A DNA stretch of 64,000 nt from Alicycliphilus denitrificans K601 (GTDB lineage: Bacteria; Pseudomonadota; Gammaproteobacteria; Burkholderiales; Burkholderiaceae_C). The first letter of the stretch is position 1. Every line of letters starts with the position of its first letter. Both the position numbers and the translations under genes were made by a program. Positions 26,790 through 35,302 of this stretch are shown one piece after another. The notes beneath the pieces were generated by a model. The model saw only the letters and a program-made list of their open reading frames with translations. It did not search any database and was not told where the DNA came from. Location: positions 4,047,001 through 4,111,000 of the forward strand of contig NC_015422.1 in assembly GCF_000204645.1 (NCBI RefSeq). The letters are read 5' to 3'.

Positions 26790-27737
26790 ATGTTTTTCCC
26801 CGCTTCACAACCACGCAGGCGTCTGGCACTGCAGCGCATGGCCTGGCTGTGTGCGGCCCTGGTGCTGGTGATCGCCAGCTTGAGCGCCTTCATCCGCCTG
26901 TCCCGGGCCGGGCAGGGCTGCGAGCCTTGGCCGCAGTGCCAGGGCATCGCGGCCGCAGAGGCCGCGCAGCCAGGCCTGGGCGACAGCGTGGCCATGGCAC
27001 GCGTGGGCCACAGGGTGGTGGCGTCGACGACCCTGCTGCTAGTGCTTGCGATGGCGGGGCTGGCGCTCGCCTCGGGCGCGGTCCTGCGGACCGAGGCGCG
27101 CCTGGCGCTGGTGCTGCTGGGGCTGGCGCTATTCCTGGCGGTGCTGGGCCGCTGGAGCGGGCAGTCGCGCCTTCCGGCGGTGACGCTGGGCAACCTGCTG
27201 GGGGGCTTTGCCATGTTCGCGGTCAGCGTGCGCCTGGCTCTGGTGGCGGGGCGCACCGGCGCGGCAGGCTGGCGGCCGGTGCCGGCACCGTGGCTGGGCG
27301 TGGCGACGGTCCTGGCGTGGGTCCAGGTCGCGCTGGGGGGGCTGGTCAGCGCCGGCCAGGCAGGGCTGAGCTGCCCGGCCCTGGGCGCATGCGACTGGCG
27401 CGCCGGATCGTGGCAGGCGCTCGATCCATGGGTGATGCCGGCCATCGACGTGCTGCCTACGCATTCCGAAGGTGCTCTGGTGCACATGCTGCACCGCTGG
27501 AGCGGCATGGCGCTGACCCTGGTGCTGCTGGTGCTGGCCTGGCAGGCGTGGCGCCTGGGGCGGCGGGCCGTGGCCGCCTGGCTGGTCGTCCTGCCGGTGC
27601 TGCTGGTGGCGCTGGGGCTGGTGCAGGTCTGGCTGCGCCTGCCGCTGCCCCTGGTGCTGGCGCACAACGCTGCCGCAGCGCTGCTGCTGGCGGTGCTGAT
27701 GGGGCTGCGCCGGCCGCGCCACGCCGCTCCGTGGTGA
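26790..27737 (+). CDS. ctaA: heme A synthase, COX15/CtaA family
   Basis: 315 residues, eight membrane helices. Conserved heme-binding His residues occur in RVGHRVVAST (His74), VHMLHRWSGM and VLAHNAAAA. Paired Cys residues (GQGCEPWPQC, and SCPALGAC in the second half) match the extracytoplasmic Cys pairs of CtaA. It converts heme O to heme A at the membrane. Divergent orientation from the oxidase-like operon with ctaB supports a shared cofactor supply. The start ATG at 26790 lacks an obvious Shine-Dalgarno. Confidence 0.9.
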   Translation: MFFPASQPRRRLALQRMAWLCAALVLVIASLSAFIRLSRAGQGCEPWPQCQGIAAAEAAQPGLGDSVAMARVGHRVVASTTLLLVLAMAGLALASGAVLRTEARLALVLLGLALFLAVLGRWSGQSRLPAVTLGNLLGGFAMFAVSVRLALVAGRTGAAGWRPVPAPWLGVATVLAWVQVALGGLVSAGQAGLSCPALGACDWRAGSWQALDPWVMPAIDVLPTHSEGALVHMLHRWSGMALTLVLLVLAWQAWRLGRRAVAAWLVVLPVLLVALGLVQVWLRLPLPLVLAHNAAAALLLAVLMGLRRPRHAAPW

Positions 27738-27768
27738 GCGACGGCGGGCGCGGGGCGCCGCGAGGAGA

Positions 27769-27843
27769 TGGTCCCCCCGACAGGAATCGAACCTGTATCT
27801 AGCGCTTAGGAGGCGCTCGTTCTATCCATTGAACTACGGGGAG
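27769..27843 (-). tRNA. tRNA-Arg (anticodon CCU)
   Basis: Full cloverleaf on the minus strand: acceptor CTCCCCG pairs with CGGGGGG (one G-U), D arm GTTC..GAAC, anticodon stem-loop with loop CTCCTAA (anticodon CCT, reading AGG), T arm ACAGG-TTCGATT-CCTGT, discriminator A and an encoded CCA. It lies 31 bp after ctaA, on the opposite strand. No integrase or tRNA-fragment repeat is seen beside it, so it does not mark an island here. Confidence 0.95.
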
Positions 27844-27878
27844 GACGGGCACGATTGTAAGGGCGCTGCAGCATGGCA

Positions 27879-27940
27879 TTTTTGCTATTTCCCTGATAGC
27901 TATCAGCGCTTTGTGGATGTGCTCTGCAATCGAATTTTGC
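27879..27940. repeat. short intergenic repeat, copy 2 (between tRNA-Arg and tamB)
   Basis: TTTGCTATTTCCCTGATAGC then TATCAGCGCTTTGTGGATGTG. It shares TAGCTNNNAGCGCTT with the other copies; TGATAGCTATCA at its centre is a perfect palindrome. It fills the space between the tamB stop and the tRNA 5' end. Confidence 0.6.
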
Positions 27941-27946
27941 CTGTAT

Positions 27947-30900
27947 TCAGTCGTAGCGCACCGTATAGATCAGGTCCACCGCGCTCTGGATGCCCGTCTG
28001 CCCGCGCAGCGTGAGGTGCTTGGACAGGTCGTAAAAGATATAGAGCGTGCCCAGCACGCCCGAGAGGCTGCGTTCGTAGGTCACGTACAGGTCTTCGGAC
28101 AGGCGCTTGCCGAGGGTGAGGGCGGCTTCGCTGGCGTCGTCTCCGGCCTGGGGGCCCTTGAAGCCGATCTCGTCCAGGCCCAGGCGCTTGGCGATGCCGT
28201 CGGTGCCGCCGCCCGAGCCGCGGCCCAGCAGCGCCAGGGCGGCCTGCTGCAGGAGCGCCGCTTCGGCGCCGCCGGCGCTGGTGCTGCGGCCCAGCACCAC
28301 CCAGGAGAGTTTTTCGGCGTCGGGCAGGTCGGGGTCGGCGTACAGGCGCACGCGCGGCGCGTGCGCCGTGCCCGTGACCTGCACGCCGGCGCGCACGCTG
28401 ATGTTGGGGCGCAGGGCCAGGATGTCCAGCGACGGGTTGTCGTAGGGACCGGAGAAGCGCAGCAGGCCCGTTTCCACGTCCAGCGCCTGGCCCCAGGCGC
28501 GGTAGCGGCCCTGTACGGTGTGCACTTCGCCGGTCACGCGCGGCTGGCCGCCGGTCGCGGCGCTGCTGCGGATCTCCAGCTCGCCGGTCAGGCGCGTGGT
28601 GATGCCGTGGCCTTGCAGCGCGAAGTCTTCGCCCAGGTTGAGCGCGACGGCAATGTCCGGCGGCGTGGCGGCCTGCACGCGGCCCGATGCCTGGGCTGCC
28701 TGCTCGGCCTGGGCGGCGGCCGCGCGGTCGAGGGCGGCCGAGTGCACGACCACGTCGCTGCCGAGCGTGGGCGCGCCGGCCTCGGGCAGGATGATGGTGG
28801 CGCGGTCGGTGGTGAGCTTGCCGCGCAGCTGGAACTGCCCGCCCTGCAGCCGCGCCTGCAGGTCGCCTGAGACGCTGAGCTGCCGGTCGGCGCGCACCAG
28901 CAGCTGCAGGGCCTGGGCGCGGGCGCGCAGGTCCATGGCGATGCCCGATGCGCCGGTGCCGCCCGCTGCGCCCCAGGACAGGCTGCCGCTGCCGCTGAGC
29001 GTGCCGCCGTCCTGCGGCGCGGGTGTGCGGTTGCCGCTGTAGCCGGCAATGCGGGCACGGCTGCCCTGGCCGCCGTGCACCAGCAGTTCGGTGATCTCCA
29101 GCCGGTCGCCCTGCAGCGTGGCGCGCAGACGGCCGTCGGTGAGTTGAACGCCGTCGAGCAGCGAGCGCACGCCGAACCGGTCGGCCGCGAGCTGTCCGCG
29201 CCACTGCGGCGCGGCGCGCGTGCCGGAGAGGCGCGCGTCGGCGCTCAACGTGCCGCTCACGCGCCAGCCCGGCGGCGCCAGGGCGGACCATGCGCCCACG
29301 TCGGGCAGCTCGGCGCGCACCGTGGCGGCCAGCGGGGCGTCCTCGGGCCAGGTCCAGCCGCCGTCCGCGCGGGCCAGGCGGGTGCTGGCGTCCGCCTGCA
29401 CGCGGCCGGCGCGCTCGCTGTCCCATTGCAGCTGCGCGCGCAGGCCGTCGCCGTCGGCGCCTATCGTGAGCTCGGCCTGGCGCAGGCCGGCGGGCGTGCC
29501 CGCCCCGGCCACGGCCTGGGGCGCCTGCGCCCCCTTGCCCTGGCCGCTGCTGTGCACGGCGGTGCCGGACGCCACTTCGTCCGTGAGGATGTTCAGGTCG
29601 CCGCTGCTGCGCCGCAGGCTGGCGCTGGCGCGCAGGCGCTCGCCGGCGTCTATGTCCCAGCGGCCCTCCAGCACCAGGTTGCCGGCCAGCCCCAGCCGCG
29701 TGAGCAGGCCCTGGCCGTCCGTGCGCCAGGCGTTGGCCCAGGCCAGCGGCAGGCCCAGCAGCTCGCCCTGGCTGCGCAGCTGCGCAGCGCCCTGCGCGCC
29801 TTGCGCGTAGCGCAGGGGCTGCCAGCGCAGCAGGGCCTCGCCGGGCTGCGGGCCGGTGATGCGCACCTGGCCGGCCGATGCGTCCACGGCCAGACGCGGC
29901 GACTGGCGCAGGTCCAGCGCCAGCGGCTCGGCCATGCTCAGCGTCCACGGGCCGGGCTGGCCGTCGGCCGATGCCTGGACGCGCAGCTCGCCCAGCCGGG
30001 CCTGCCAGCCGCCCGCGCCGCGGCTGCCTCCGTCGGCGCGCAGGCGCAGCTGGGCGCGCCAGCCGGGCTGGCCGGGCGCGGCGGGCTGGCGCAGCTCGCC
30101 GTCCCATTGCAATCGGGCCTGCGCGAGCGTGCCGTCCAGCGCTGCCGTGCCGCGCAGCAGTTCCAGCGTGAACGGGGCCGGGTTGCCGCCCGGCTGCGCC
30201 GCGCGCGCGATCTGCAGGCGCGGGGCATCGAGCCGCGCCTGCAGCGTGAAGCCGCCGCCCTGCGCGGCTGCCGCCACCGGCGCGCCGGCAGGAATGCCCG
30301 CGGCCTGCAGCTGGCGCTGCAGCGTCTGCCAGCCGCCGCGCCACTGGGCGTTCAGCTCGGCGCTGCCGTCCAGGCTCCAGCCGGCCAGCGCGCCGGACAG
30401 GCCCGGCAGGCCGTCCAGCCAGCGCTGGGTGCGCCGCGCATCGGCCAGCCGCAGCGCCAGCGTGCCCTGGCCGCCCTGCGTCGCCACCTGCCCGTCGAAC
30501 TGCGCCGTGGCGCCGGGCAGTGTGGCCTGCAGCCGGCCTTGTGCCGAGAGATTGGCCGTGTCGATGCGCAGCGCCTGCGCGCGGACCTGGGCCTGCAGCG
30601 CATCGAGCAGCAGGCGGTCGATGGCGATGTGGTCGCCCTGCCACAGGCCTTGCGCGGCGAGTTCCTGCACGCGCAGGGGGGCGGGCGCCTTGGCCGTGCC
30701 GCGCGCCGGCCGGCCGCCGGCTGCGCGCAGTTGGACGGCGAAGCGCACGGCGCCGTCCTCGCGCGTGTCGGCGCTGGCCGTGCCGCTCAGGGGGGCGGCG
30801 TCCAGCTGCGTGTGCAGGGCCGCGGGGTCGAGCGCGCGCACCTGCGCGCTGCCCTGCAGCGCGCGCGTGGCGGGCGTGAAGCTGCCTTGCAGGGCCACGC

Positions 30901-32035
30901 TGCCGCGGCCCACGTGCAGCAGGGCCTCGGGCACGTTCCATTGCCGGCCGTCGTAGGCGGCGCTGGCCTGCAGCGTGGACAGGGGCAGGCGCTGGCGGTC
31001 CCAGGGGCCGGGCTCGGTGTTGCGCAGCGTGGCCTGCATGCGCCAACCGCCGGTGCCGTCGGTGGCGGGCTCCAGGCGGGCGCTGCCGCTGAGCCGCGTG
31101 GCGGGCGCCTGCGGCCACAGGGCCGCGAGGTCCAGCGCCTGCAGCTCGGCCGTAGCCTGCTGCAGGGGCTGGCCGGCCCAGGGGGCGATGCGGGCCTGCA
31201 GGTCGGCGTGCAGCGGGGGGGGCTTGGCCCCGCCGTCCTCGGTGCCGCGCAGCTGCGCCGTCAGGTTCAGCCGCGCGTCGGCCGTGGCCAGCTGGCCCTG
31301 CACGCTGGCCTGGGCCAGGGCCTGCAGCGCGTGCGTGCTGCCCGGCACGCTGGTGTGCACGCTGCCGTTGAGGGTTGCGGTGAGCGCCATGGGCGCGTGC
31401 GCCTGCAGCGTGGCTAGCAGGGCGTAGCGGCCCTGGGCCAGCGTGACCTGGTTGATGGCCAGGCGGTGCTGCGCGCCGTCGTAGCGGTACGAGCCGGCCA
31501 GGCCGTCGATGGTGACGGGGCTGGTGCCGGCCCAGGTGATGCGCTGCACGCGGAAGGGCAGCTCCACGTGCAGCGGCAGCACGAGCTGCTGCAGGGGCTC
31601 GGCGGGCGACTCGCCGTGGCTGGGCTCGCCCTGCGGCGTGAGGGTGACCTGCGCAGCCTCCACGGTGCCCAGCCGCAGCTGGCGGCGCAGCAGCGGCGCC
31701 AGCTGCCAGGCGATGCGCGCGTCGCGCACCTCCACGGCCAGCGTGGGGCTGCTCCAGCGCAGCCAGCCGATGCGCCCGCCCGCGCGCAGCGAGCCGCTGA
31801 CCTCGCCGGCCTGCAGGCTCTGGCCCTCGGGCAGGTACTGCGCCACGCGCGCCAACGTGGCGGCCAGGGACGTGCCGGTGCCGGCCCACCACCACAGCGC
31901 GCCCAACAGCGCGAGCAGCACGACCAGCAGCGCGGCCAGGTAGCCCAGGGTCCGGCGCCCGCGGCTGCGGCGCGGCGGCCGGGGTGGCTGCGCGGCGGCC
32001 GCGGCGTAGGGCTGGGGGTTGTAGGGCGATGTCAT
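27947..32035 (-). CDS. tamB: TamB, translocation and assembly module inner-membrane component
   Basis: 1362 residues. A proline/arginine-rich cytoplasmic tail (residues 1-28) precedes one membrane helix (GYLAALLVVLLALLGALWWW). The rest is a long periplasmic beta-helical protein of low complexity (Ala, Gln, Leu, Arg rich), ending in the conserved DUF490/TamB C-terminal domain (about 1000-1362; e.g. VLGRSTSAGGAEAALLQQAA, SLSGVLGTLYIFYDLS, LIYTVRYD). It spans the periplasm and works with TamA in outer-membrane protein insertion and phospholipid transport. tamA lies just upstream on the same strand. Large antisense frames across it are GC-skew shadows. Confidence 0.93.
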   Translation of the reverse strand: MTSPYNPQPYAAAAAQPPRPPRRSRGRRTLGYLAALLVVLLALLGALWWWAGTGTSLAATLARVAQYLPEGQSLQAGEVSGSLRAGGRIGWLRWSSPTLAVEVRDARIAWQLAPLLRRQLRLGTVEAAQVTLTPQGEPSHGESPAEPLQQLVLPLHVELPFRVQRITWAGTSPVTIDGLAGSYRYDGAQHRLAINQVTLAQGRYALLATLQAHAPMALTATLNGSVHTSVPGSTHALQALAQASVQGQLATADARLNLTAQLRGTEDGGAKPPPLHADLQARIAPWAGQPLQQATAELQALDLAALWPQAPATRLSGSARLEPATDGTGGWRMQATLRNTEPGPWDRQRLPLSTLQASAAYDGRQWNVPEALLHVGRGSVALQGSFTPATRALQGSAQVRALDPAALHTQLDAAPLSGTASADTREDGAVRFAVQLRAAGGRPARGTAKAPAPLRVQELAAQGLWQGDHIAIDRLLLDALQAQVRAQALRIDTANLSAQGRLQATLPGATAQFDGQVATQGGQGTLALRLADARRTQRWLDGLPGLSGALAGWSLDGSAELNAQWRGGWQTLQRQLQAAGIPAGAPVAAAAQGGGFTLQARLDAPRLQIARAAQPGGNPAPFTLELLRGTAALDGTLAQARLQWDGELRQPAAPGQPGWRAQLRLRADGGSRGAGGWQARLGELRVQASADGQPGPWTLSMAEPLALDLRQSPRLAVDASAGQVRITGPQPGEALLRWQPLRYAQGAQGAAQLRSQGELLGLPLAWANAWRTDGQGLLTRLGLAGNLVLEGRWDIDAGERLRASASLRRSSGDLNILTDEVASGTAVHSSGQGKGAQAPQAVAGAGTPAGLRQAELTIGADGDGLRAQLQWDSERAGRVQADASTRLARADGGWTWPEDAPLAATVRAELPDVGAWSALAPPGWRVSGTLSADARLSGTRAAPQWRGQLAADRFGVRSLLDGVQLTDGRLRATLQGDRLEITELLVHGGQGSRARIAGYSGNRTPAPQDGGTLSGSGSLSWGAAGGTGASGIAMDLRARAQALQLLVRADRQLSVSGDLQARLQGGQFQLRGKLTTDRATIILPEAGAPTLGSDVVVHSAALDRAAAAQAEQAAQASGRVQAATPPDIAVALNLGEDFALQGHGITTRLTGELEIRSSAATGGQPRVTGEVHTVQGRYRAWGQALDVETGLLRFSGPYDNPSLDILALRPNISVRAGVQVTGTAHAPRVRLYADPDLPDAEKLSWVVLGRSTSAGGAEAALLQQAALALLGRGSGGGTDGIAKRLGLDEIGFKGPQAGDDASEAALTLGKRLSEDLYVTYERSLSGVLGTLYIFYDLSKHLTLRGQTGIQSAVDLIYTVRYD

Positions 32036-32037
32036 GC

Positions 32038-32139
32038 TTTATGAAAACGATAGCTGCTTGTGCTGGTACCTATTGGCTTTGAGTATCGAATCAATCTGAA
32101 TTTGAGGATGGACAAGCGCTGGAAGCTCACTTTTTTGAT
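32038..32139. repeat. short intergenic repeat, copy 3 (between tamB and tamA)
   Basis: Fills the 105-bp gap. It has ATAGCTGCTTGTGCTGG, then GGACAAGCGCTGGAAGCTCA followed by a T tract, matching the second half of copy 4 (AAGTGCTGGAAGCTCACTTTTT) at 48092 and of copy 6 (GGACAAGCGTTGGCGGC) at 54278. The A/T content is much higher than in the flanking genes. Confidence 0.55.
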
Positions 32140-32140
32140 G

Positions 32141-34036
32141 TCAGAACGTGTAGCCCAACCGCAGGTGCAGCCGCAGCTGGCGCGATTGCAGCCCATAGCC
32201 CAGGTCGGCCTGCAGCGGGCCCACGGGGCTGCGCCAGCGCAGGCCCGCGCCCACGCCCACGCGCGCGCTCAGGTCGCCGGGCTTGTCGGCCACGGCGCCG
32301 GCGTCGATGAACATGGCGCTTTCGAAGTCGGTGCGGTTGCCGCGCACGGTGATGGGGCGCTGCCACTCCATGCTGCCCACGGTCATGTAGCGGCCGCCGA
32401 AGAGCTCGCCGTTGTTGATGCGCGCGCCTATGCTGCGGTAGCCGTAGCCGCGCACCGTGGTGTCGCCGCCGGTCAGGAACAGCTGGGTCACGGGGATGTC
32501 GGCGCCCTCGCGCGCCAGTACGGCGCCGCCCTCCAGCCGCAGCGACAGGCGGCTGCTGCGGCGCAGGTTGTTGCCCATCTCCACGCGCCCCAGGTCGATG
32601 AAGGACTGCCAGCGCAGCAGCGCGCGCAGGAACGGGTCGCGCGCGGGCCGCAGCGTGGTGCCCGCGCCGAACTCGCCCGCCAGGCCCCAGCCGCGCGTGG
32701 GGGCGGTGGCGTTGTTGAAGTAGCGCCCCGTCCAGCTGTAGTTGGCGCTGATGGCGCTGCTTGATGCGGGCGCGCCCACGCCATGGCTCTTGGCCGTGTC
32801 GTGCTGCAGGAAGTAGCTGCGATCGATGTGGTTGCCGCTCTGCGTGCGCCCGGCGCGCAGGCGGGTGCTGTCCACGTCGAAGCTGCCCGTGGCCTCGCGC
32901 TGCAGCTGCAATCCGGTGAACCAGCGCCAGCCGTCGGCGGCGGGCAGGGCGGTCCAGTCGGTGGACAGCAGCCTGCGCTCGCGGTCCAGCGCAACCTTGG
33001 TGACGGCGCGCCAGCCCAGGCCCGGCAGGCGGTTGTGGGTATGGTCCATGGACAGGCGCGGCCCGCTGTCGGTGGAGATGCCGACGCCGAAGATGAGCTT
33101 TTGCAGCGGCGCGTCGCGCACCTGCGCGACCACGGGCGTGGCCTGCGGGTCGCCGTGCCCGGTGTCGAGCGTGAGGAACACCGCGTCGTAGTAGCCGCTG
33201 CTGGCCAGGCGCTGCTGGGTGTCGAGCAGCTTGGTCTCGCTGTAGTCCTCGCCCGTGGGCAGGCGCGCGATGCGGCGCATGCCTTCAGCGTCGTAGCGCT
33301 CGCCGCCCTTGATCTGCAGCGGGCCGAAGCGGTAGGCGGGGCCGCTGTCGTAATGCACCGACAGGCGCGCCCGGGCCTGATCGGCGTCCACGTCGGCGCG
33401 GCTCTCGGCGATGCGCGCCGTGGGGTATTGGCGCTCCTGCAGCTGGCGCAGGCCCTGGGCCTTGGCCGCGTCCCAGTCCTGCTGGGTGAAGGGAGCGTCC
33501 GGCGGCAGGCCCCAGCCGCGCCGCAGCTGGGCCTGGCGGCGAGCCAGGTCCTGCGCGCCGGCGCCACCGTCGCCGGACACGGCGATGTCCACGCTGGCGA
33601 TGTGCGTGCGCGGGCCCGGCAGCACGCGCACCTGCACGGTGTGCGCCGGCGTGTTCTTGTCCGGCACGGGGGTGTCGTTCAGCGTGATGGTGATGTCGGG
33701 GCTGAAGTAGCCCAGAGTGGCCAGCAGGTCGCGCACGTTGGCGTCGGCCGCGCCCAGCAGGCGCGTGAGCTCCTGGGCCTGCAGGTCGGGCAACTGGCGA
33801 AAGCGCTGCAGCTCCATGTGGCGGGACAGGTATTCGCGCACGGCGTCGTCGTCCGACTGGACGTCGAGCGCGAAGGCGTCGGGGCCGCCCGCGTCGGCGG
33901 GCCGTGTCTGGGCGGTGCTTGCGTCGTGCTCGTCCGGTGTGCCGCGCAGCACGCTGCAGCCTTGCATCAGTACGACGGCGATGGACAGAAACAGCAACGC
34001 CGGCCATCCGGCCGGCGCTGGAGGCTTGTGGAACAT
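32141..34036 (-). CDS. tamA: TamA, Omp85-family outer-membrane assembly protein
   Basis: 631 residues. The N-terminus has a signal sequence ending in a lipobox-like LMQGC. Three POTRA domains (about 60-290) are followed by a 16-strand Omp85 barrel with the conserved GxxYG-type and QLFLTGGDTTVRGYGYRSIG (family VRGY/F lid-loop) motif and a C-terminal strand ending in Phe (LRLHLRLGYTF), the signal for BAM insertion. TamB is encoded 105 bp downstream in the same direction. The possible lipobox is unusual for TamA and could be chance. Confidence 0.92.
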   Translation of the reverse strand: MFHKPPAPAGWPALLFLSIAVVLMQGCSVLRGTPDEHDASTAQTRPADAGGPDAFALDVQSDDDAVREYLSRHMELQRFRQLPDLQAQELTRLLGAADANVRDLLATLGYFSPDITITLNDTPVPDKNTPAHTVQVRVLPGPRTHIASVDIAVSGDGGAGAQDLARRQAQLRRGWGLPPDAPFTQQDWDAAKAQGLRQLQERQYPTARIAESRADVDADQARARLSVHYDSGPAYRFGPLQIKGGERYDAEGMRRIARLPTGEDYSETKLLDTQQRLASSGYYDAVFLTLDTGHGDPQATPVVAQVRDAPLQKLIFGVGISTDSGPRLSMDHTHNRLPGLGWRAVTKVALDRERRLLSTDWTALPAADGWRWFTGLQLQREATGSFDVDSTRLRAGRTQSGNHIDRSYFLQHDTAKSHGVGAPASSSAISANYSWTGRYFNNATAPTRGWGLAGEFGAGTTLRPARDPFLRALLRWQSFIDLGRVEMGNNLRRSSRLSLRLEGGAVLAREGADIPVTQLFLTGGDTTVRGYGYRSIGARINNGELFGGRYMTVGSMEWQRPITVRGNRTDFESAMFIDAGAVADKPGDLSARVGVGAGLRWRSPVGPLQADLGYGLQSRQLRLHLRLGYTF

Positions 34037-34040
34037 GCGG

Positions 34041-35228
34041 CTATTTTGACAAAAGCCGCATCGTCTCCTCCAGGCCCTTGAGTGACAAAGGGTACATGCG
34101 GTTGCCCATGAGCTGCTGGACGATGGCGATGCTCTGGCGGTACTGCCACACGCCCTGCGGCTCGGGGTTGATCCAGGCGAACTTCGGAAACGCGTGCGTG
34201 AGGCGCTGCAGCCACTCGGCGCCGGGCTCCTCGTTGTTGTATTCCACGCTGCCGCCGGGCTGCAGGATCTCGTAGGGGCTCATGGTCGCGTCGCCCACGA
34301 AGATCAGCTTGTAGTCCTTGTTGTACTTGCGGATGATGTCCCAGGTGGCGAACTTCTCCGCGAAGCGCCGGCGGTTGTTCTTCCACATGAAGTCGTAGAC
34401 GCAGTTGTGGAAGTAGTAGAACTCCAGGTGCTTGAACTCGCTCTTCACGGCGCTGAAAAGCTCCTCCACGCGCTGGATGTGCTCGTCCATCGTGCCGCCC
34501 ACGTCCATGAGCAGCAGCACCTTCACGTTGTTGTGGCGCTCGGGCACCATCTTGATGTCCAGGTACCCGGCGTTCGCGGCCGTGGCGCGGATGGTGTCGG
34601 GCAGATCGAGCTCCAGCTCGTGCCCCTCGCGCGCGAACTTGCGCAGGCGCCGCAGCGCCACCTTGATGTTGCGCGTGCCCAGTTCCTGCTGGTCGTCGTA
34701 GTCGCGGTAGGCGCGCTGCTCCCAGACCTTCACGGCGCTGCGGTTCTTGCCCGCGCCGCCGATGCGGATGCCCTGAGGGTTGTAGCCGCCGTGGCCGAAG
34801 GGGCTGGTGCCGCCCGTGCCGATCCACTTGCTGCCGCCCTGGTGGCGCTCTTTCTGCTCCTCCAGGCGCTTTTTTAGCGTCTCCATGAGCTCGTCCCAGC
34901 CCATCTTCTCGATGGCGGCCTTCTCCTCGGGGCTGAGCTCGCGTTCGAGCATCTTGCGCAGCCAGTCGGCGGGGATCTCCTGGCGGAAGTCGGTCAGCAT
35001 CTCCACGCCCTTGAAGTAGGCGGCGAACGCGCGGTCGAACTTGTCGAAATGCTTCTCGTCCTTCACGAGCGCGGTGCGCGCGAGGTAGTAGAAATCGTCC
35101 AGGCTCCAGGCGTCGTCAGAGCGCGGGCCGACCACGCCGGCCTGCAGCGCTTCGAGCAGCGCGAGGAATTCCTTGACCGACACCGGCAGCTTGCCGGCGC
35201 GCATGGTGTAAAAAAAGTCGATCAGCAT
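34041..35228 (-). CDS. VWA domain protein, CoxE-like (MoxR partner)
   Basis: 395 residues. The N-terminal half is helical (VSVKEFLALLEALQAG, LARTALVKDEKHFDKFDRAF). The C-terminal half is a von Willebrand A domain whose metal site reads LLLMDVGGTMDEH: DxGGT replaces the classical DxSxS, with a distal Asp in FVGDATMSP. Such proteins work with MoxR AAA+ ATPases as chaperones that insert metals or assemble complexes. The MoxR gene expected next to it lies 7 kb away at 42493, beyond a catabolic block. It starts only 4 bp before the tamA start side (stop at 34041). Confidence 0.88.
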   Translation of the reverse strand: MLIDFFYTMRAGKLPVSVKEFLALLEALQAGVVGPRSDDAWSLDDFYYLARTALVKDEKHFDKFDRAFAAYFKGVEMLTDFRQEIPADWLRKMLERELSPEEKAAIEKMGWDELMETLKKRLEEQKERHQGGSKWIGTGGTSPFGHGGYNPQGIRIGGAGKNRSAVKVWEQRAYRDYDDQQELGTRNIKVALRRLRKFAREGHELELDLPDTIRATAANAGYLDIKMVPERHNNVKVLLLMDVGGTMDEHIQRVEELFSAVKSEFKHLEFYYFHNCVYDFMWKNNRRRFAEKFATWDIIRKYNKDYKLIFVGDATMSPYEILQPGGSVEYNNEEPGAEWLQRLTHAFPKFAWINPEPQGVWQYRQSIAIVQQLMGNRMYPLSLKGLEETMRLLSK

Positions 35229-35251
35229 GGGAAGACAACCTTGATCTTCCC
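35229..35251. other. inverted repeat at the VWA gene start
   Basis: GGGAAGA and TCTTCCC (7-bp arms, 9-bp loop) immediately precede the VWA start codon on the minus strand. It could be a small operator or the remnant of the junction with the catabolic block that follows. The rest of the 74-bp gap to 35303 shows nothing else. Confidence 0.35.
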
Positions 35252-35302
35252 ATTATGGGACCGAGCGGCAAGCGGCGCTTGTCATGCGCAGGACGCCGCC
35301 GG

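Noticed and set aside
27769..27843. tRNA-Arg as an integration site for a genomic island
   Set aside because: No integrase and no duplicated 3' tRNA fragment on either side.
27903..31895. 1330-residue alternative minus-strand frame, and the 780-residue plus-strand frame at 29075, over tamB
   Set aside because: Low-complexity Arg/Ala/Pro products without domains; the TamB frame has the membrane helix and the conserved C-terminal domain.
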